Below, in pieces: positions 55,660 to 64,000 of a DNA stretch of 64,000 nt. Each line of letters begins with the position of its first letter. Position 1 is the stretch's first letter. The notes beneath the pieces are model-generated. The model saw only the letters and a list, made by a program, of their open reading frames with translations, made no database searches and was not told the origin of the DNA. The stretch spans positions 1 through 64,000 of the forward strand of contig NZ_JASNJD010000005.1 in assembly GCF_030164425.1 (NCBI RefSeq), read 5' to 3'. The position numbers and the translations under genes were made by a program. Origin of the DNA: Pseudodonghicola flavimaris (lineage in GTDB: Bacteria; Pseudomonadota; Alphaproteobacteria; Rhodobacterales; Rhodobacteraceae).

Positions 55660-55736
55660 GCCCGAGAATCGCCCGTATATCCGACCGCGGGACACCCCTC
55701 CCCAACGAGGGGCGCTTATCTGGAAGGTTAAGTCAT
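55660..55736 (+). ncRNA. serC leader RNA motif (candidate)
   Basis: The leader immediately ahead of serC contains GACACCCCTCCCCAACGAGG and a stem CCCCTC/GAGGGG (55695-55700 and 55707-55712), followed by CGCTTATCTGGAAGGTTAAG and the start codon. This agrees from memory with the serC RNA motif described upstream of serC in alphaproteobacteria. The AAGG ribosome site directly follows the hairpin, so the structure could gate translation. The boundary is approximate, and I could not run a covariance search. Confidence 0.7.
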
Positions 55737-56882
<1,146 letters not shown>

Positions 56883-56980
56883 GACCGCAGCGGGCTCCGG
56901 CCCGTGCAGAGCTTATCGGCATGGCGGGGTGATCCCGCCAGCCCTTCCCCCTTTTTCTGACTTTTGAAGGAGCGCCCGAC

Positions 56981-58579
56981 ATGGCCCCCAAAGTTCTGAT
57001 TTCCGACAAACTGTCGCCCGCCGCCGTTCAAATCTTCAAAGACCGCGGCATCGATGTCGATTTCCAGCCCGATCTGGGCAAAGACAAGGACAAGCTGGCC
57101 GAGGTGATCGGCGCCTATGACGGCCTGGCGATCCGCTCGGCCACCAAGGTGACCGAGAAGATCCTGGAAAACGCCACCAACCTGAAGGTGATCGCCCGCG
57201 CCGGCATCGGCACCGACAACATCGACAAGGAAGCCGCGTCGAAAAAGGGTGTCATCGTGATGAACACCCCCTTCGGCAACATGATCACCACCGCCGAACA
57301 TGCGATCGCCATGATGTTCGCAGTGGCACGTCAGATCCCCGAGGCCTCGGCCTCTACCCATGCCGGCAAATGGGAGAAATCGAAATTCATGGGGGTCGAG
57401 CTGACCGGCAAGACCCTGGGCGTGATCGGTGCCGGCAACATCGGTGGCATCGTCTGCGACCGCGCCCGCGGTCTGAAGATGAAGGTCATCGCCTATGACC
57501 CGTTCCTGAGCCAGGAAAAGGCCGACAAGATGGGCGTCGAGAAGATCGAAGACCTCGACGATCTGTTGAAACGCGCCGACTTCATCACCCTGCACGTGCC
57601 GCTGACCGATCAGACCCGCAACATCCTGTCGAAGGAAAACCTGGCCAAGACCAAGAAGGGCGTGCGCATCATCAACTGTGCCCGCGGCGGTCTGGTGGAC
57701 GAAGAGGCGCTGGCCGAGCTGCTGAAATCCGGCCATGTCGCCGGCGCCGCCTTCGACGTCTTCTCGGAAGAGCCGGCGAAGGAAAACGTGCTGTTCGGCC
57801 TGCCGAACGTGGTCTGCACCCCGCACCTGGGCGCTGCCACCACCGAGGCACAGGAAAACGTCGCCCTGCAGGTCGCCGAGCAGATGTCGGACTACCTGCT
57901 GACCGGCGCCGTCACCAACGCGCTGAACATGCCGTCGGTCACCGCCGAGGAAGCCAAGGTGATGGGCCCCTGGATCAAGCTGGCCGGCCATCTGGGCAAC
58001 TTCATCGGCCAGATGACCGAGGAACCGGTGAAGGCCATCAACATCCTCTATGACGGTGTGGCCGCCGAAATGAACCTGGAGGCGCTGAACTGCGCCGCCG
58101 TCGCCGGGATCATGAAGAAGTTCAACCCCGAGGTGAACATGGTCTCCGCGCCGGTGGCGGCGAAGGAACGCGGCATCAAGATCTCGACCACCAATCAGGA
58201 CAAGTCGGGCGTCTTCGAAGGCTATATCAAGCTGACCGTCGTCACCGACAGCCGCGAGCGGTCGATCGCCGGCACCGTCTTCTCGGACGGCAAGCCGCGG
58301 TTCATCCAGATCAAGGGCATCAACATCGACGCCGAAGTCGGCGAGCATATGCTCTACACCACCAACGAGGACGTGCCGGGTATCATCGGCAAGCTCGGCT
58401 CGCTCTTGGGTGAGAACAACGTGAACCTCGCCAACTTCACCCTCGGCCGGGCATCCCAGGGCGGCGAGGCGATCGCCATCGCCTATCTGGACGAGCCGAT
58501 GAACGCCACTGCCGTCGACGCGCTGAAAGCCACCGGCCTGTTCCGTCAGGTCAAGCCGCTGGAATTCGAGATCGCCTGA
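56981..58579 (+). CDS. serA: D-3-phosphoglycerate dehydrogenase
   Basis: First committed step of serine synthesis, oxidising 3-phosphoglycerate with NAD. The 532-residue long form has the substrate domain (ISDKLSPAAVQIFKDRGIDV), a Rossmann domain with GVIGAGNIGGIVCDRARG, catalytic residues in NCARGGLVDEEAL and CTPHLGAATTEAQ, an allosteric-substrate-binding domain (about 320-450) and a C-terminal ACT domain (NEDVPGIIGKLGSLLGENNV). The ACT domain usually gives serine feedback inhibition. A candidate terminator follows. Confidence 0.97.
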   Translation: MAPKVLISDKLSPAAVQIFKDRGIDVDFQPDLGKDKDKLAEVIGAYDGLAIRSATKVTEKILENATNLKVIARAGIGTDNIDKEAASKKGVIVMNTPFGNMITTAEHAIAMMFAVARQIPEASASTHAGKWEKSKFMGVELTGKTLGVIGAGNIGGIVCDRARGLKMKVIAYDPFLSQEKADKMGVEKIEDLDDLLKRADFITLHVPLTDQTRNILSKENLAKTKKGVRIINCARGGLVDEEALAELLKSGHVAGAAFDVFSEEPAKENVLFGLPNVVCTPHLGAATTEAQENVALQVAEQMSDYLLTGAVTNALNMPSVTAEEAKVMGPWIKLAGHLGNFIGQMTEEPVKAINILYDGVAAEMNLEALNCAAVAGIMKKFNPEVNMVSAPVAAKERGIKISTTNQDKSGVFEGYIKLTVVTDSRERSIAGTVFSDGKPRFIQIKGINIDAEVGEHMLYTTNEDVPGIIGKLGSLLGENNVNLANFTLGRASQGGEAIAIAYLDEPMNATAVDALKATGLFRQVKPLEFEIA

Positions 58580-58640
58580 TCCCGGCTCTGCCGGGGCCGG
58601 CCGCCCCGGCACCGGTGCAAGGCTGAAAACGACATCGAAC

Positions 58641-58680
58641 GGGTCGCCGCATGAACAGATGCGGCGGCCCGATTCGTTTG
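58641..58680 (+). terminator. 12-bp hairpin, likely serA terminator
   Basis: GGGTCGCCGCAT (58641-58652), loop GAACAG and ATGCGGCGGCCC (58659-58670) pair over 12 bp (one G-T wobble), followed by GATTCGTTT. An ATG at 58651 falls inside this stem, so it is unlikely to start the next gene. Confidence 0.65.
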
Positions 58681-58728
58681 ATGCTGCACCCGAATGACCA
58701 CCCCCTTGCCAGGAGGCTCAGGACGCGG

Positions 58729-59334
58729 ATGCAGCAGACCACCGTTCTGGATTTCTTTGCCGCGATGGCGGCGATTTTCGAAGCTGAAGGCCGCCCCGAG
58801 GCGGTCGAGACGGCCGCCGCCCTCTGTGCGCTGGCCAATCCGGAACTGACCCCGCTGACCGGGATGGTCGATACCGATCCGATCCGCGATCTGCTGCAGA
58901 CCTCACCGCTGCCGGTGGCCGCCGCCATGCTTGCAGTGCTGGATCAGATTCCCTGGGGGATCAACCCGGTCTCTGGCCAGGCCTCGGCCGAGGCGCTGTC
59001 GTCCTATGTCAGCAGCGATCTGATGGGGCCGGACTCGCCGATCTTTTCAAACACCCTGCGGGTCGGCCTGTTCTATCAGCGGCCCGACACCCGCTACGGG
59101 CTGCACTCCCATGCGGCTGCGGAAACCTATGCGATCATCGCCGGTCGCGCGCTCTGGACTGCCGGAGATACCCAGAAACAGATGGGTCCCGGCGATTACG
59201 TGCATCACAGCACCTATCTCCCGCACGCCTGCGAAACCGGCCCCGAGGGGGTTTTGGCGATCTGGCGGTGGAGCGGGGATATCGGTGTCGACTCCTACCG
59301 CATCCATGACGGTCTGGGCGCCTTCGGCCTGTGA
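58729..59334 (+). CDS. Cupin DMSP lyase family protein (DddL/DddQ-like)
   Basis: The 201-residue enzyme (from ATG 58729) has a helical N-terminal part and a C-terminal cupin. Cupin motif 1 reads YGLHSHAAAETYAIIAG, with His, His, Glu and Tyr in the HxHxxxExY pattern of DddL, DddQ and DddW. Motif 2 reads GPGDYVHHSTYLPHACE. These bind a metal and catalyse cleavage of dimethylsulfoniopropionate to DMS and acrylate. ATG 58681 is possible but has no ribosome site; AGGAGG precedes 58729 by 12 bases. A non-DMSP cupin paralogue cannot be excluded. Confidence 0.72.
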   Translation: MQQTTVLDFFAAMAAIFEAEGRPEAVETAAALCALANPELTPLTGMVDTDPIRDLLQTSPLPVAAAMLAVLDQIPWGINPVSGQASAEALSSYVSSDLMGPDSPIFSNTLRVGLFYQRPDTRYGLHSHAAAETYAIIAGRALWTAGDTQKQMGPGDYVHHSTYLPHACETGPEGVLAIWRWSGDIGVDSYRIHDGLGAFGL

Positions 59335-59371
59335 CGCCCAGACCCTGTTTGTCCTGACGCGGACCGCGGGC

Positions 59372-59746
59372 TCAGCCCCGGCCCCGGCCGCTGGTCAGCA
59401 CCACGACGGCAAAGGTCAGCATCGACAGCAGCGTCAGAACCGACCCCAGCTTGGCCAGCGTCTCGCCGCTGTGGTTCAGCGCCATGACTATCCCCGGCAC
59501 GATGGTCACCAGGCCCAGTGTGGCGACGGCCGCGTGGATCCGCGCCAACATGCCCCCGGCCGCGGCCGGCACGCTGTGATAGTAGAAAGCGAAGAGCGCA
59601 AAGCTCACCCATCCCAGCAAGTTCAGATGCGCATGCGCTGCCGCCATCATGTGATTGCCAGAGGCCGACATCTGAATGCCCCAGGCCATGCCGATGATCG
59701 CGGCAAGCACGCCCAGAAGCATGAAATATTTCGCAAGTCCGTTCAT
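59372..59746 (-). CDS. Four-helix membrane protein with HAHLNLLGW motif
   Basis: The 124-residue inner-membrane protein has about four transmembrane helices: residues 5-25 (YFMLLGVLAAIIGMAWGIQM), 35-58 (HAHLNLLGWVSFALFAFYYH), 66-88 and 95-118. Histidines in AAAHAHLNLLGW are spaced as in heme-copper-oxidase-subunit-like small proteins, suggesting a heme or metal site. ATG 59746 has GAGGGA upstream. I do not recognise a named family; respiratory or redox function is inference. An imperfect palindrome (59830-59848) lies upstream. Confidence 0.75.
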   Translation of the reverse strand: MNGLAKYFMLLGVLAAIIGMAWGIQMSASGNHMMAAAHAHLNLLGWVSFALFAFYYHSVPAAAGGMLARIHAAVATLGLVTIVPGIVMALNHSGETLAKLGSVLTLLSMLTFAVVVLTSGRGRG

Positions 59747-60098
59747 CTGTTCCGTCCCTCGTTTGGCTAACGCGGTTGTCGCATCATCGCGCACCCGCCT
59801 TTGGCTGGGTGCCCGACCCCACACGCACCCTGCGACAGACTGACGCAAGGGAAAGCGATTGGGAACAGGAATCCGCGCGCCCGCCGCCGGGGATCGCGCG
59901 GTCGTGACAGACCGGTCACTGCCACGACGATCAAACCGGCGGCAGGCGGAACCGGCTCCGGTCAGCCTCTGACCGCCCCCGGCTGGGGGAGCCCGATTTC
60001 TCCGCGCCGCCCCTTTCGCCCGGCGGCGCTTTGCGGCATCACGGGGCCAAACGCCGGAGCGCGTCCCGCGCGCCGGGCCAGAGCGCAAGGCAGATCCG
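59747..60098. other. Divergent promoter region with an imperfect palindrome
   Basis: This is a 352-bp divergent region. I see no credible gene. CTGCGACA (59830-59837), three bases and TGACGCAA (59841-59848) form an imperfect 8-3-8 dyad. It looks like a regulator site but has a spacing unlike FNR or NnrR boxes. The region otherwise shows GC-rich, low-information sequence. Confidence 0.5.
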
Positions 60099-60833
60099 AT
60101 GACAGACCCGATTTATGCCGTGGCCGACATCCACGGGCGACGCAATTTTCTCGATCGCGCGCTGGAGCTGATCGCCGCCGATGGCGGCCCGGAGGCAGAG
60201 GTGGTCTTTACCGGCGATCTGGTGGATCGTGGCCCCGACAGCCGCGGGGTGATCGCGCGGCTGCAGGCCGGGCTCGACGCCGGGCGGCGCTGGCATGTCC
60301 TGCTGGGCAACCACGACCGGATGTTCGCCAGCTTCCTGCAGGGCGGTGTGGTACATGATCCGCGCATCCGCTCCGGCATCACTTGGCTGCACGAACGTGT
60401 CGGCGGGTTCGACACCCTGCGCTCCTACGGGATCGAGGCGGAGGCAGACACGCCGCTCTCCGATCTCTTCGCCGCTGCGGCCGCCGCGGTGCCGGCGGCG
60501 CATCTGGCCTTCCTGCAATCCCGCCCGCGCCACCTGATCCGGGAGGCGCTGCTCTTCGTTCACGCCGGCCTGCGCCCCGGCATTGCCTTCGACGCGCAGG
60601 ACCCGGAGGATCTGATCTGGATCCGCGAACCCTTCCTTTCCGACCCCAGACCGCACCCCTGGCTGGTGGTTCACGGCCATACCGCGCTGGAGCATCCGCA
60701 GCATTTCGGCAATCGCGTCGATCTGGACGGCGGCACCGGCTACGGCCGGCCGCTGCATCCGGCGGTGTTCGAGGGCACTGCCTGCTGGCTTCTGACCGAT
60801 GCGGGCCGGGTACCGCTGACCCCGGCGGGCTGA
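60099..60833 (+). CDS. Calcineurin-like metallophosphoesterase (serine/threonine phosphatase type)
   Basis: The 244-residue protein has the phosphoesterase signature in order: DIHGRRNFLDRAL, FTGDLVDRGPDSRGV, VLLGNHDRMF, and VVHGHTALEHPQ near the C-terminus. These hold a two-metal centre. It resembles bacterial PrpA-type and diadenosine tetraphosphatase-like enzymes. Candidate substrates are phosphoproteins or Ap4A, but neither is established. ATG 60099 has a weak AGATCC upstream. It is followed by a LysE-like remnant on the opposite strand. Confidence 0.9.
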   Translation: MTDPIYAVADIHGRRNFLDRALELIAADGGPEAEVVFTGDLVDRGPDSRGVIARLQAGLDAGRRWHVLLGNHDRMFASFLQGGVVHDPRIRSGITWLHERVGGFDTLRSYGIEAEADTPLSDLFAAAAAAVPAAHLAFLQSRPRHLIREALLFVHAGLRPGIAFDAQDPEDLIWIREPFLSDPRPHPWLVVHGHTALEHPQHFGNRVDLDGGTGYGRPLHPAVFEGTACWLLTDAGRVPLTPAG

Positions 60834-60837
60834 CCGC

Positions 60838-61189
60838 TCAGGCCGGTCGCAGCAGCGCGCCTTGGCCGCCGGCCTCAGGGTTCAGCGCACCGGCGACCAC
60901 CCGGTTCAGCGCCCTGAGGGTGTCCGGCCAGCCTCGATCCGGATCGGCCCGTCCTGGCCGCTCCAGAACACAGAGGCCAGGTAGAGCAGGAAAGCCGCCC
61001 CAGCGGCTTCACCACCCGAAACACCCCGGCAAAGATCTGCGCCACCGCCGCGAACCCGGCGACCGCGACGCTCAGGAACGCCAGCTCCTCCAACGCCCAC
61101 CCCACCAGTGCCGCAATGCCGCGCCCCGGGATCGCCGCCGCGATCGACAGCGCCGCGGCTTAGGTGAGGGAGGGCGCAAGACTGTCCAT
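60838..61189 (-). pseudogene. Decayed LysE/RhtB-type amino-acid exporter
   Basis: From ATG 61189 the frame reads MDSLAPSLT then a TAA stop. In the same frame GWALEELAFLSVAVAGFAAV and then FAGVFRVVKPLG continue a LysE-like helix pair, with the glycine-rich N-terminal part shortened. A frameshift follows, then AAFLLYLASVFWSGQDG in another frame. A second shift gives RALNRVVAGALNPEAGG and a final TGA at 60838. The pieces lie in order, so an inactive remnant is the best reading. I could not align it to a database copy. The intact family moves amino acids out of the cell. Confidence 0.7.
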
Positions 61190-61389
61190 GGCGATGCTCC
61201 GGTCGGAAATCGCCGCCTCTTTCCTGCCCCGCGCCCGGCAGGGCAAAGAAAACAGGACAAAGAAAATGCCGACGCCGCGATCTCTGCGCGGCACCGGCTT
61301 TTTCTGGCTGGAAATATCCTCGGGGGGCCGGGGGCGCAGCCCCTGCCCGGCACGGGCAACCGGGGGGCAGACAGCCCCCCGCGCCGACA
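61190..61389. repeat. Intergenic REP-like GC dyads near the LysE remnant
   Basis: Contains GGAAATATCCTCGGGGGG (61321-61338) next to a GC dyad GGGGCGCAGCCCC and another GGGGGGC/GCCCCCC pairing (61361-61380). The AAATATCC-plus-G-run motif resembles the element at 5890-5963. No gene is seen. It lies between the LysE remnant and the thiolase stop. Confidence 0.4.
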
Positions 61390-62565
61390 TCAGATGCGTT
61401 CGATCGCCAGGGCGATGCCCTGACCGCCGCCGATGCACATGGTGATCAGCGCCTTGGAGCCGCCAGTCCGCTCCAGTTCATAGAGCGCCTTGACGGTGAT
61501 CAGCGCCCCGGTGGCCCCCACCGGATGGCCCAGCGCGATGGCGCCGCCGTTCGGGTTCACCTTGGCCGGGTCGAGTCCAAGCTCGTTGCTGACCGCAAGC
61601 GCCTGGGCGGCGAAGGCCTCGTTGGATTCGATCACGTCGAAGTCGCCGACGCTCAGGCCGGTCTTCTTCAGCAGGTTCTGCACCGCCGGGATCGGGCCGA
61701 TGCCCATCACCTCGGGCCGCACGCCGGCATGGGCATAGCCCAGCACCCGCGCCTTGGGTTTCAGGCCGGCACGCTGTGCCGCTTCCGCCGTGGCCAGCAC
61801 CACCGCCGCCGCGCCGTCGTTGATGCCGCTGGCGTTACCGGCGGTGACGGTGCCGTCTTTCTTGAAAACGGTCTTCAGCCCGGCCAGCGCCTCGGCGCTG
61901 GTGGCCTTGGGATGTTCGTCGACCTTGAAATCCACCATGTCGCGCTTGACCTTCACCGGCACCGGCACGATCTCGCGCTCGAAATAACCGGCCTCGATGG
62001 CGGCGGCGGCGCGCTTCTGGCTCTCCAGCGCGAAGGCGTCCTGCGCCTCGCGGGTGATGCTGTGCTCATCGGCGACATTCTCGGCGGTCACGCCCATATG
62101 GCCGGTGCCGAAGGGACAGCTCAGCGCCCCCAGCATCATGTCCAGCGCCTTGATGTCACCCATCTTAGCGCCCCAGCGCGCTTGCGGCAGGATATAGGGC
62201 GAGCGGGACATCGCTTCGGCACCGCCGGCCAGGGCGAACTCCGCATCGCCGAGCATCAGCGACTGCACCGCCGAGACGATGGCCTGCGCGCCCGAGCCAC
62301 ACAGCCGGTTGACGTTCATCGCCGGGGTGCCATTGGGAATGCCGGCCTGGATCGCTGCCACCCGCGACAGGTACATGTCGCGCGGCTCGGTGTTGATGAC
62401 GTGGCCGAAGACCACATTGCCGATCTGCGCCGGTTCGACCCCGGAACGCTCCATCGCGGCCTTGGCGGCAATGGTCGCGGTGTCGATGGGGGCGATGCCG
62501 GACAGCGACCCGCCAAAGGTGCCGATGGCGGTGCGGGCGCCGTCCAGAATTACGATCTCGGTCAT
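61390..62565 (-). CDS. Acetyl-CoA C-acyltransferase (thiolase, BktB-like)
   Basis: The 391-residue thiolase has the acyl-binding cysteine in NVNRLCGSGAQAIVSA (about residue 90), the HPVGATGA motif with catalytic His, and the final CIGGGQGIALAIE with the second cysteine. The length and the EIVILDGARTAIGTFGG start fit the degradative or beta-ketothiolase group, in either fatty-acid or polyhydroxyalkanoate metabolism. No phaB or phaC is adjacent. ATG 62565 has GGAG upstream. It is divergent from the XRE regulator, with 143 bp between starts. Confidence 0.92.
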   Translation of the reverse strand: MTEIVILDGARTAIGTFGGSLSGIAPIDTATIAAKAAMERSGVEPAQIGNVVFGHVINTEPRDMYLSRVAAIQAGIPNGTPAMNVNRLCGSGAQAIVSAVQSLMLGDAEFALAGGAEAMSRSPYILPQARWGAKMGDIKALDMMLGALSCPFGTGHMGVTAENVADEHSITREAQDAFALESQKRAAAAIEAGYFEREIVPVPVKVKRDMVDFKVDEHPKATSAEALAGLKTVFKKDGTVTAGNASGINDGAAAVVLATAEAAQRAGLKPKARVLGYAHAGVRPEVMGIGPIPAVQNLLKKTGLSVGDFDVIESNEAFAAQALAVSNELGLDPAKVNPNGGAIALGHPVGATGALITVKALYELERTGGSKALITMCIGGGQGIALAIERI

Positions 62566-62708
62566 GACAGAATGTCTCCTCGTCCAGATTCGGCGGCATT
62601 ATGGGGGGGCCGTCGGGGAATGTCTTCCCATGACGTTGTGACAAAACGGTGCGGCAGATGCCAGCGCCCGGCTTGACTTGTCCGCCGGCACCGCGCAGGA
62701 ATTCCGTC

Positions 62709-63275
62709 ATGACGGAAAGAACAGACGATATCCTGTCGCGCCTGCCGGAGCGGCTGAAACAGGCGCGCCGCGCCAAGGGGCTGTCGCTTGAAGCGGTGGC
62801 GCGGCTGTCGGGCGTGTCGCGGTCGATGGTCAGCCAGATCGAACGCGGCGAATCCAGCCCGACGATCTCGACCCTGTGGAACCTGACCCGGGCGCTGCAG
62901 ATGGATTTCGCCGGGCTGCTGGACGATGCCGCCGGCGGCACCCCGGAGGTCGAGGTGCTGCGCGCCAGCGCCGCGCCGCGGATCGAGATGGGCCAGGGCT
63001 GCCATATCCTGATCCTGTCGCCGCCTGAGGAAGCCGGCCGGCACGAGGTTTACGACATCCGCTTCGATGCCGGCGGCAAGCTGATCAGCCAGCCGCACCA
63101 GCGCGGCGCCACCGAGCAGCTCACCGTGCTGGAGGGGCAAGTTCAGGTCGGCTCCGGCGCCGCCAGCGACACCCTCACCGCCGGGGATACTGCCCGCTAC
63201 GCCGCCGACATTCCCCATGCGATCGAGGCGCTGGAGGGGCCCGCACGGGTGTTCCTGATCGTGAAGGATGCCTAG
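62709..63275 (+). CDS. XRE-cupin transcriptional regulator
   Basis: The 188-residue regulator has an N-terminal helix-turn-helix (about 15-70: LKQARRAKGLSLEAVARLSG and VSRSMVSQIERGESSPTIST). A C-terminal cupin (about 100-185: HQRGATEQLTVLEGQVQVGS, AGDTARYAADIPHAI) probably senses a small molecule. Such XRE-cupin regulators commonly repress neighbouring catabolic operons. The kbl gene starts 115 bp downstream on the same strand, and tandem 19-bp repeats lie in the gap, suggesting it controls kbl. ATG 62709 gives MTERTDDILSRLPERLKQA. Confidence 0.88.
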   Translation: MTERTDDILSRLPERLKQARRAKGLSLEAVARLSGVSRSMVSQIERGESSPTISTLWNLTRALQMDFAGLLDDAAGGTPEVEVLRASAAPRIEMGQGCHILILSPPEEAGRHEVYDIRFDAGGKLISQPHQRGATEQLTVLEGQVQVGSGAASDTLTAGDTARYAADIPHAIEALEGPARVFLIVKDA

Positions 63276-63293
63276 GCCGGACAGACATCGAAA

Positions 63294-63347
63294 TCCGTTA
63301 AAACAGATTTTTTCCGTTAAATAGGATTTTTTCGTTTCGATAACGGA
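63294..63347. promoter_or_regulatory. Tandem 19-bp repeats upstream of kbl, candidate operator
   Basis: Two near-identical units (63294-63313 and 63313-63332) read TCCGTTAAAacAGATTTTTT and TCCGTTAAAtaGGATTTTTT. They are followed by TAACGGA (63341-63347), the inverted core of TCCGTTA. The AT-rich units repeat with a 19-bp period, about two helical turns, as expected for a cooperative regulator. They end 43 bp before kbl. Binding by the adjacent XRE-cupin protein is inferred. Confidence 0.55.
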
Positions 63348-63390
63348 TGGCGCGTGTTACCCTCTTCTCAGTTTTCGAGGAGACTCACCC

Positions 63391-64000
63391 ATGTCCGAGG
63401 CATTCCTGTCCCAGCTGAGCGACACCCTGAGCGAGATCGCGGCAGAGGGGCTTTTCAAGCGCGAGCGGCTGATCACCTCGCCGCAGGGCGGCAGCATCGA
63501 TGTCGGTTCCCGGCATCTGATCAACCTCTGCGCCAACAACTACCTGGGGCTCGCCGACGATCCGGCGCTGATCCAGGCGGCGAAACAGGCGATGGACAGC
63601 CACGGCTATGGCATGGCCAGCGTCCGGTTCATCTGCGGCACCCAGGATCTGCACCGGCAGCTGGAACAAAAGCTGGCGGCGTTTCTGGGGATGGAGGATG
63701 CGATCCTCTATGCCGCCTGTTTCGACGCCAATGGCGGGCTGTTCGAACCGCTGCTGGGACCGGAAGATGCCATCGTCTCCGACGCGCTCAACCATGCCTC
63801 GATCATCGATGGCATCCGACTCTGCAAGGCACGACGCTATCGCTACGCCAATTCCGACATGGCGGATCTCGAAACCCAGCTGCAGACCGCCCGCGCCGAG
63901 GGCGCCCGACATGTGATGATCGCCACCGACGGGGTGTTCAGCATGGACGGTTACCTGGCGAAACTGCCGGAGATCCGCCGGTTGGCGGATCAGTACGGCG
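63391..64000 (+). CDS. kbl: Glycine C-acetyltransferase (2-amino-3-ketobutyrate CoA ligase), N-terminal part
   Basis: The frame is open to the window edge (at least 203 codons), so only the N-terminal half is seen. The alpha-oxoamine synthase family pattern is present: [40 protein letters not shown] and [20 protein letters not shown]. The PLP lysine region lies beyond the edge. With threonine dehydrogenase (tdh, likely next) it converts threonine to glycine and acetyl-CoA. A GAGGAGA ribosome site precedes ATG 63391. Confidence 0.93.
   Translation, partial: MSEAFLSQLSDTLSEIAAEGLFKRERLITSPQGGSIDVGSRHLINLCANNYLGLADDPALIQAAKQAMDSHGYGMASVRFICGTQDLHRQLEQKLAAFLGMEDAILYAACFDANGGLFEPLLGPEDAIVSDALNHASIIDGIRLCKARRYRYANSDMADLETQLQTARAEGARHVMIATDGVFSMDGYLAKLPEIRRLADQYG

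Noticed and set aside
58651..58728. ATG 58651 as the start of the DMSP-lyase-like gene
   Set aside because: It lies within a 12-bp stem that looks like the serA terminator, and the added residues have no ribosome site or family support.
59830..59848. CTGCGACA-GAC-TGACGCAA as an FNR or NnrR box
   Set aside because: The half-sites match only partly and the spacing differs from the four-base FNR and NnrR spacers. Recorded only as an imperfect dyad.

Overview
The window is GC-rich chromosomal DNA from an alphaproteobacterium, almost certainly a marine member of the Rhodobacteraceae (Roseobacter-like). The evidence is the gene families seen (DUF6478, DUF3576, IalB, a CenR-type regulator, Hint-domain and RTX secreted proteins, a cupin DMSP-lyase-type enzyme), the leuS-lptE-holA and gpmI-envC-ctpA gene orders, the serC leader RNA and a 41-residue bacterial L36. 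There is no rRNA operon, prophage, insertion sequence or CRISPR array. It reads as ordinary core chromosome with scattered lineage-specific genes.

Layout. 1-370: non-coding, AT-rich, with two DnaA-box-like 9-mers. 371-3450 (minus): msrQ-msrP periplasmic methionine sulfoxide repair and an FMN-binding glutamate synthase-like protein. 3574-7050: a DUF302 protein and a ferric iron ABC permease facing its binding-protein gene, with no ATPase gene in between. 7199-9802: rpmJ, tRNA-Val(GAC), N-formylglutamate amidohydrolase, dinB. 9891-11723: NUDIX hydrolase, pyrF and a small unknown gene. 12045-19880 (plus): clpB, gpmI, an EnvC-like protein, ctpA and an exported alpha/beta hydrolase. 19885-21878 (minus): three lineage-specific unknowns. 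22185-28969 (plus): a very unusual ABC-like membrane protein with a degenerate ATPase and a C-terminal cNMP-binding domain, a CPBP protease-like gene, accD, a YdhR-like gene and folC. 29003-29842 (minus): a candidate FNR-dependent small RNA and a CenR-type response regulator. 30009-34972: ribA, an L,D-transpeptidase, a PEBP-like protein, a YggS-family PLP protein, a porin and DUF3576. 35046-39092: leuS-lptE-holA. 39105-42888: a Tat-exported nitroreductase-like protein, a GST, a BaiN-like flavoprotein, HNH and a hypothetical. 43068-49865: a choice-of-anchor L/Hint secreted protein, dapD, a GST, a glyoxalase, a threonine dehydratase, a LOG-type protein and an RTX protein. 50261-55467: rlmN, IalB, asparaginase, serB and an AI-2E transporter. 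55660-59334: serC leader, serC, serA and a DMSP-lyase-like cupin. 59372-64000: a small membrane protein, a phosphoesterase, a decayed LysE exporter, a thiolase, an XRE-cupin regulator and the start of kbl.

Themes. All three phosphoserine-pathway genes (serB, serC, serA) lie within 5.2 kb. Envelope functions are well represented: EnvC, CtpA, LptE, porin and L,D-transpeptidase. The XRE-cupin regulator lies next to 19-bp tandem repeats just ahead of kbl, which suggests local control of threonine/glycine catabolism. The two observations most worth follow-up are the candidate oxygen-regulated small RNA at 29003-29126 (FNR box, hairpin, exposed CCUCCC, terminator, between two convergent genes) and the ATPase-dead ABC/cNMP-sensor fusion at 22185-25325.

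All calls come from reading the sequence and from family knowledge. No database search or structure prediction was run.
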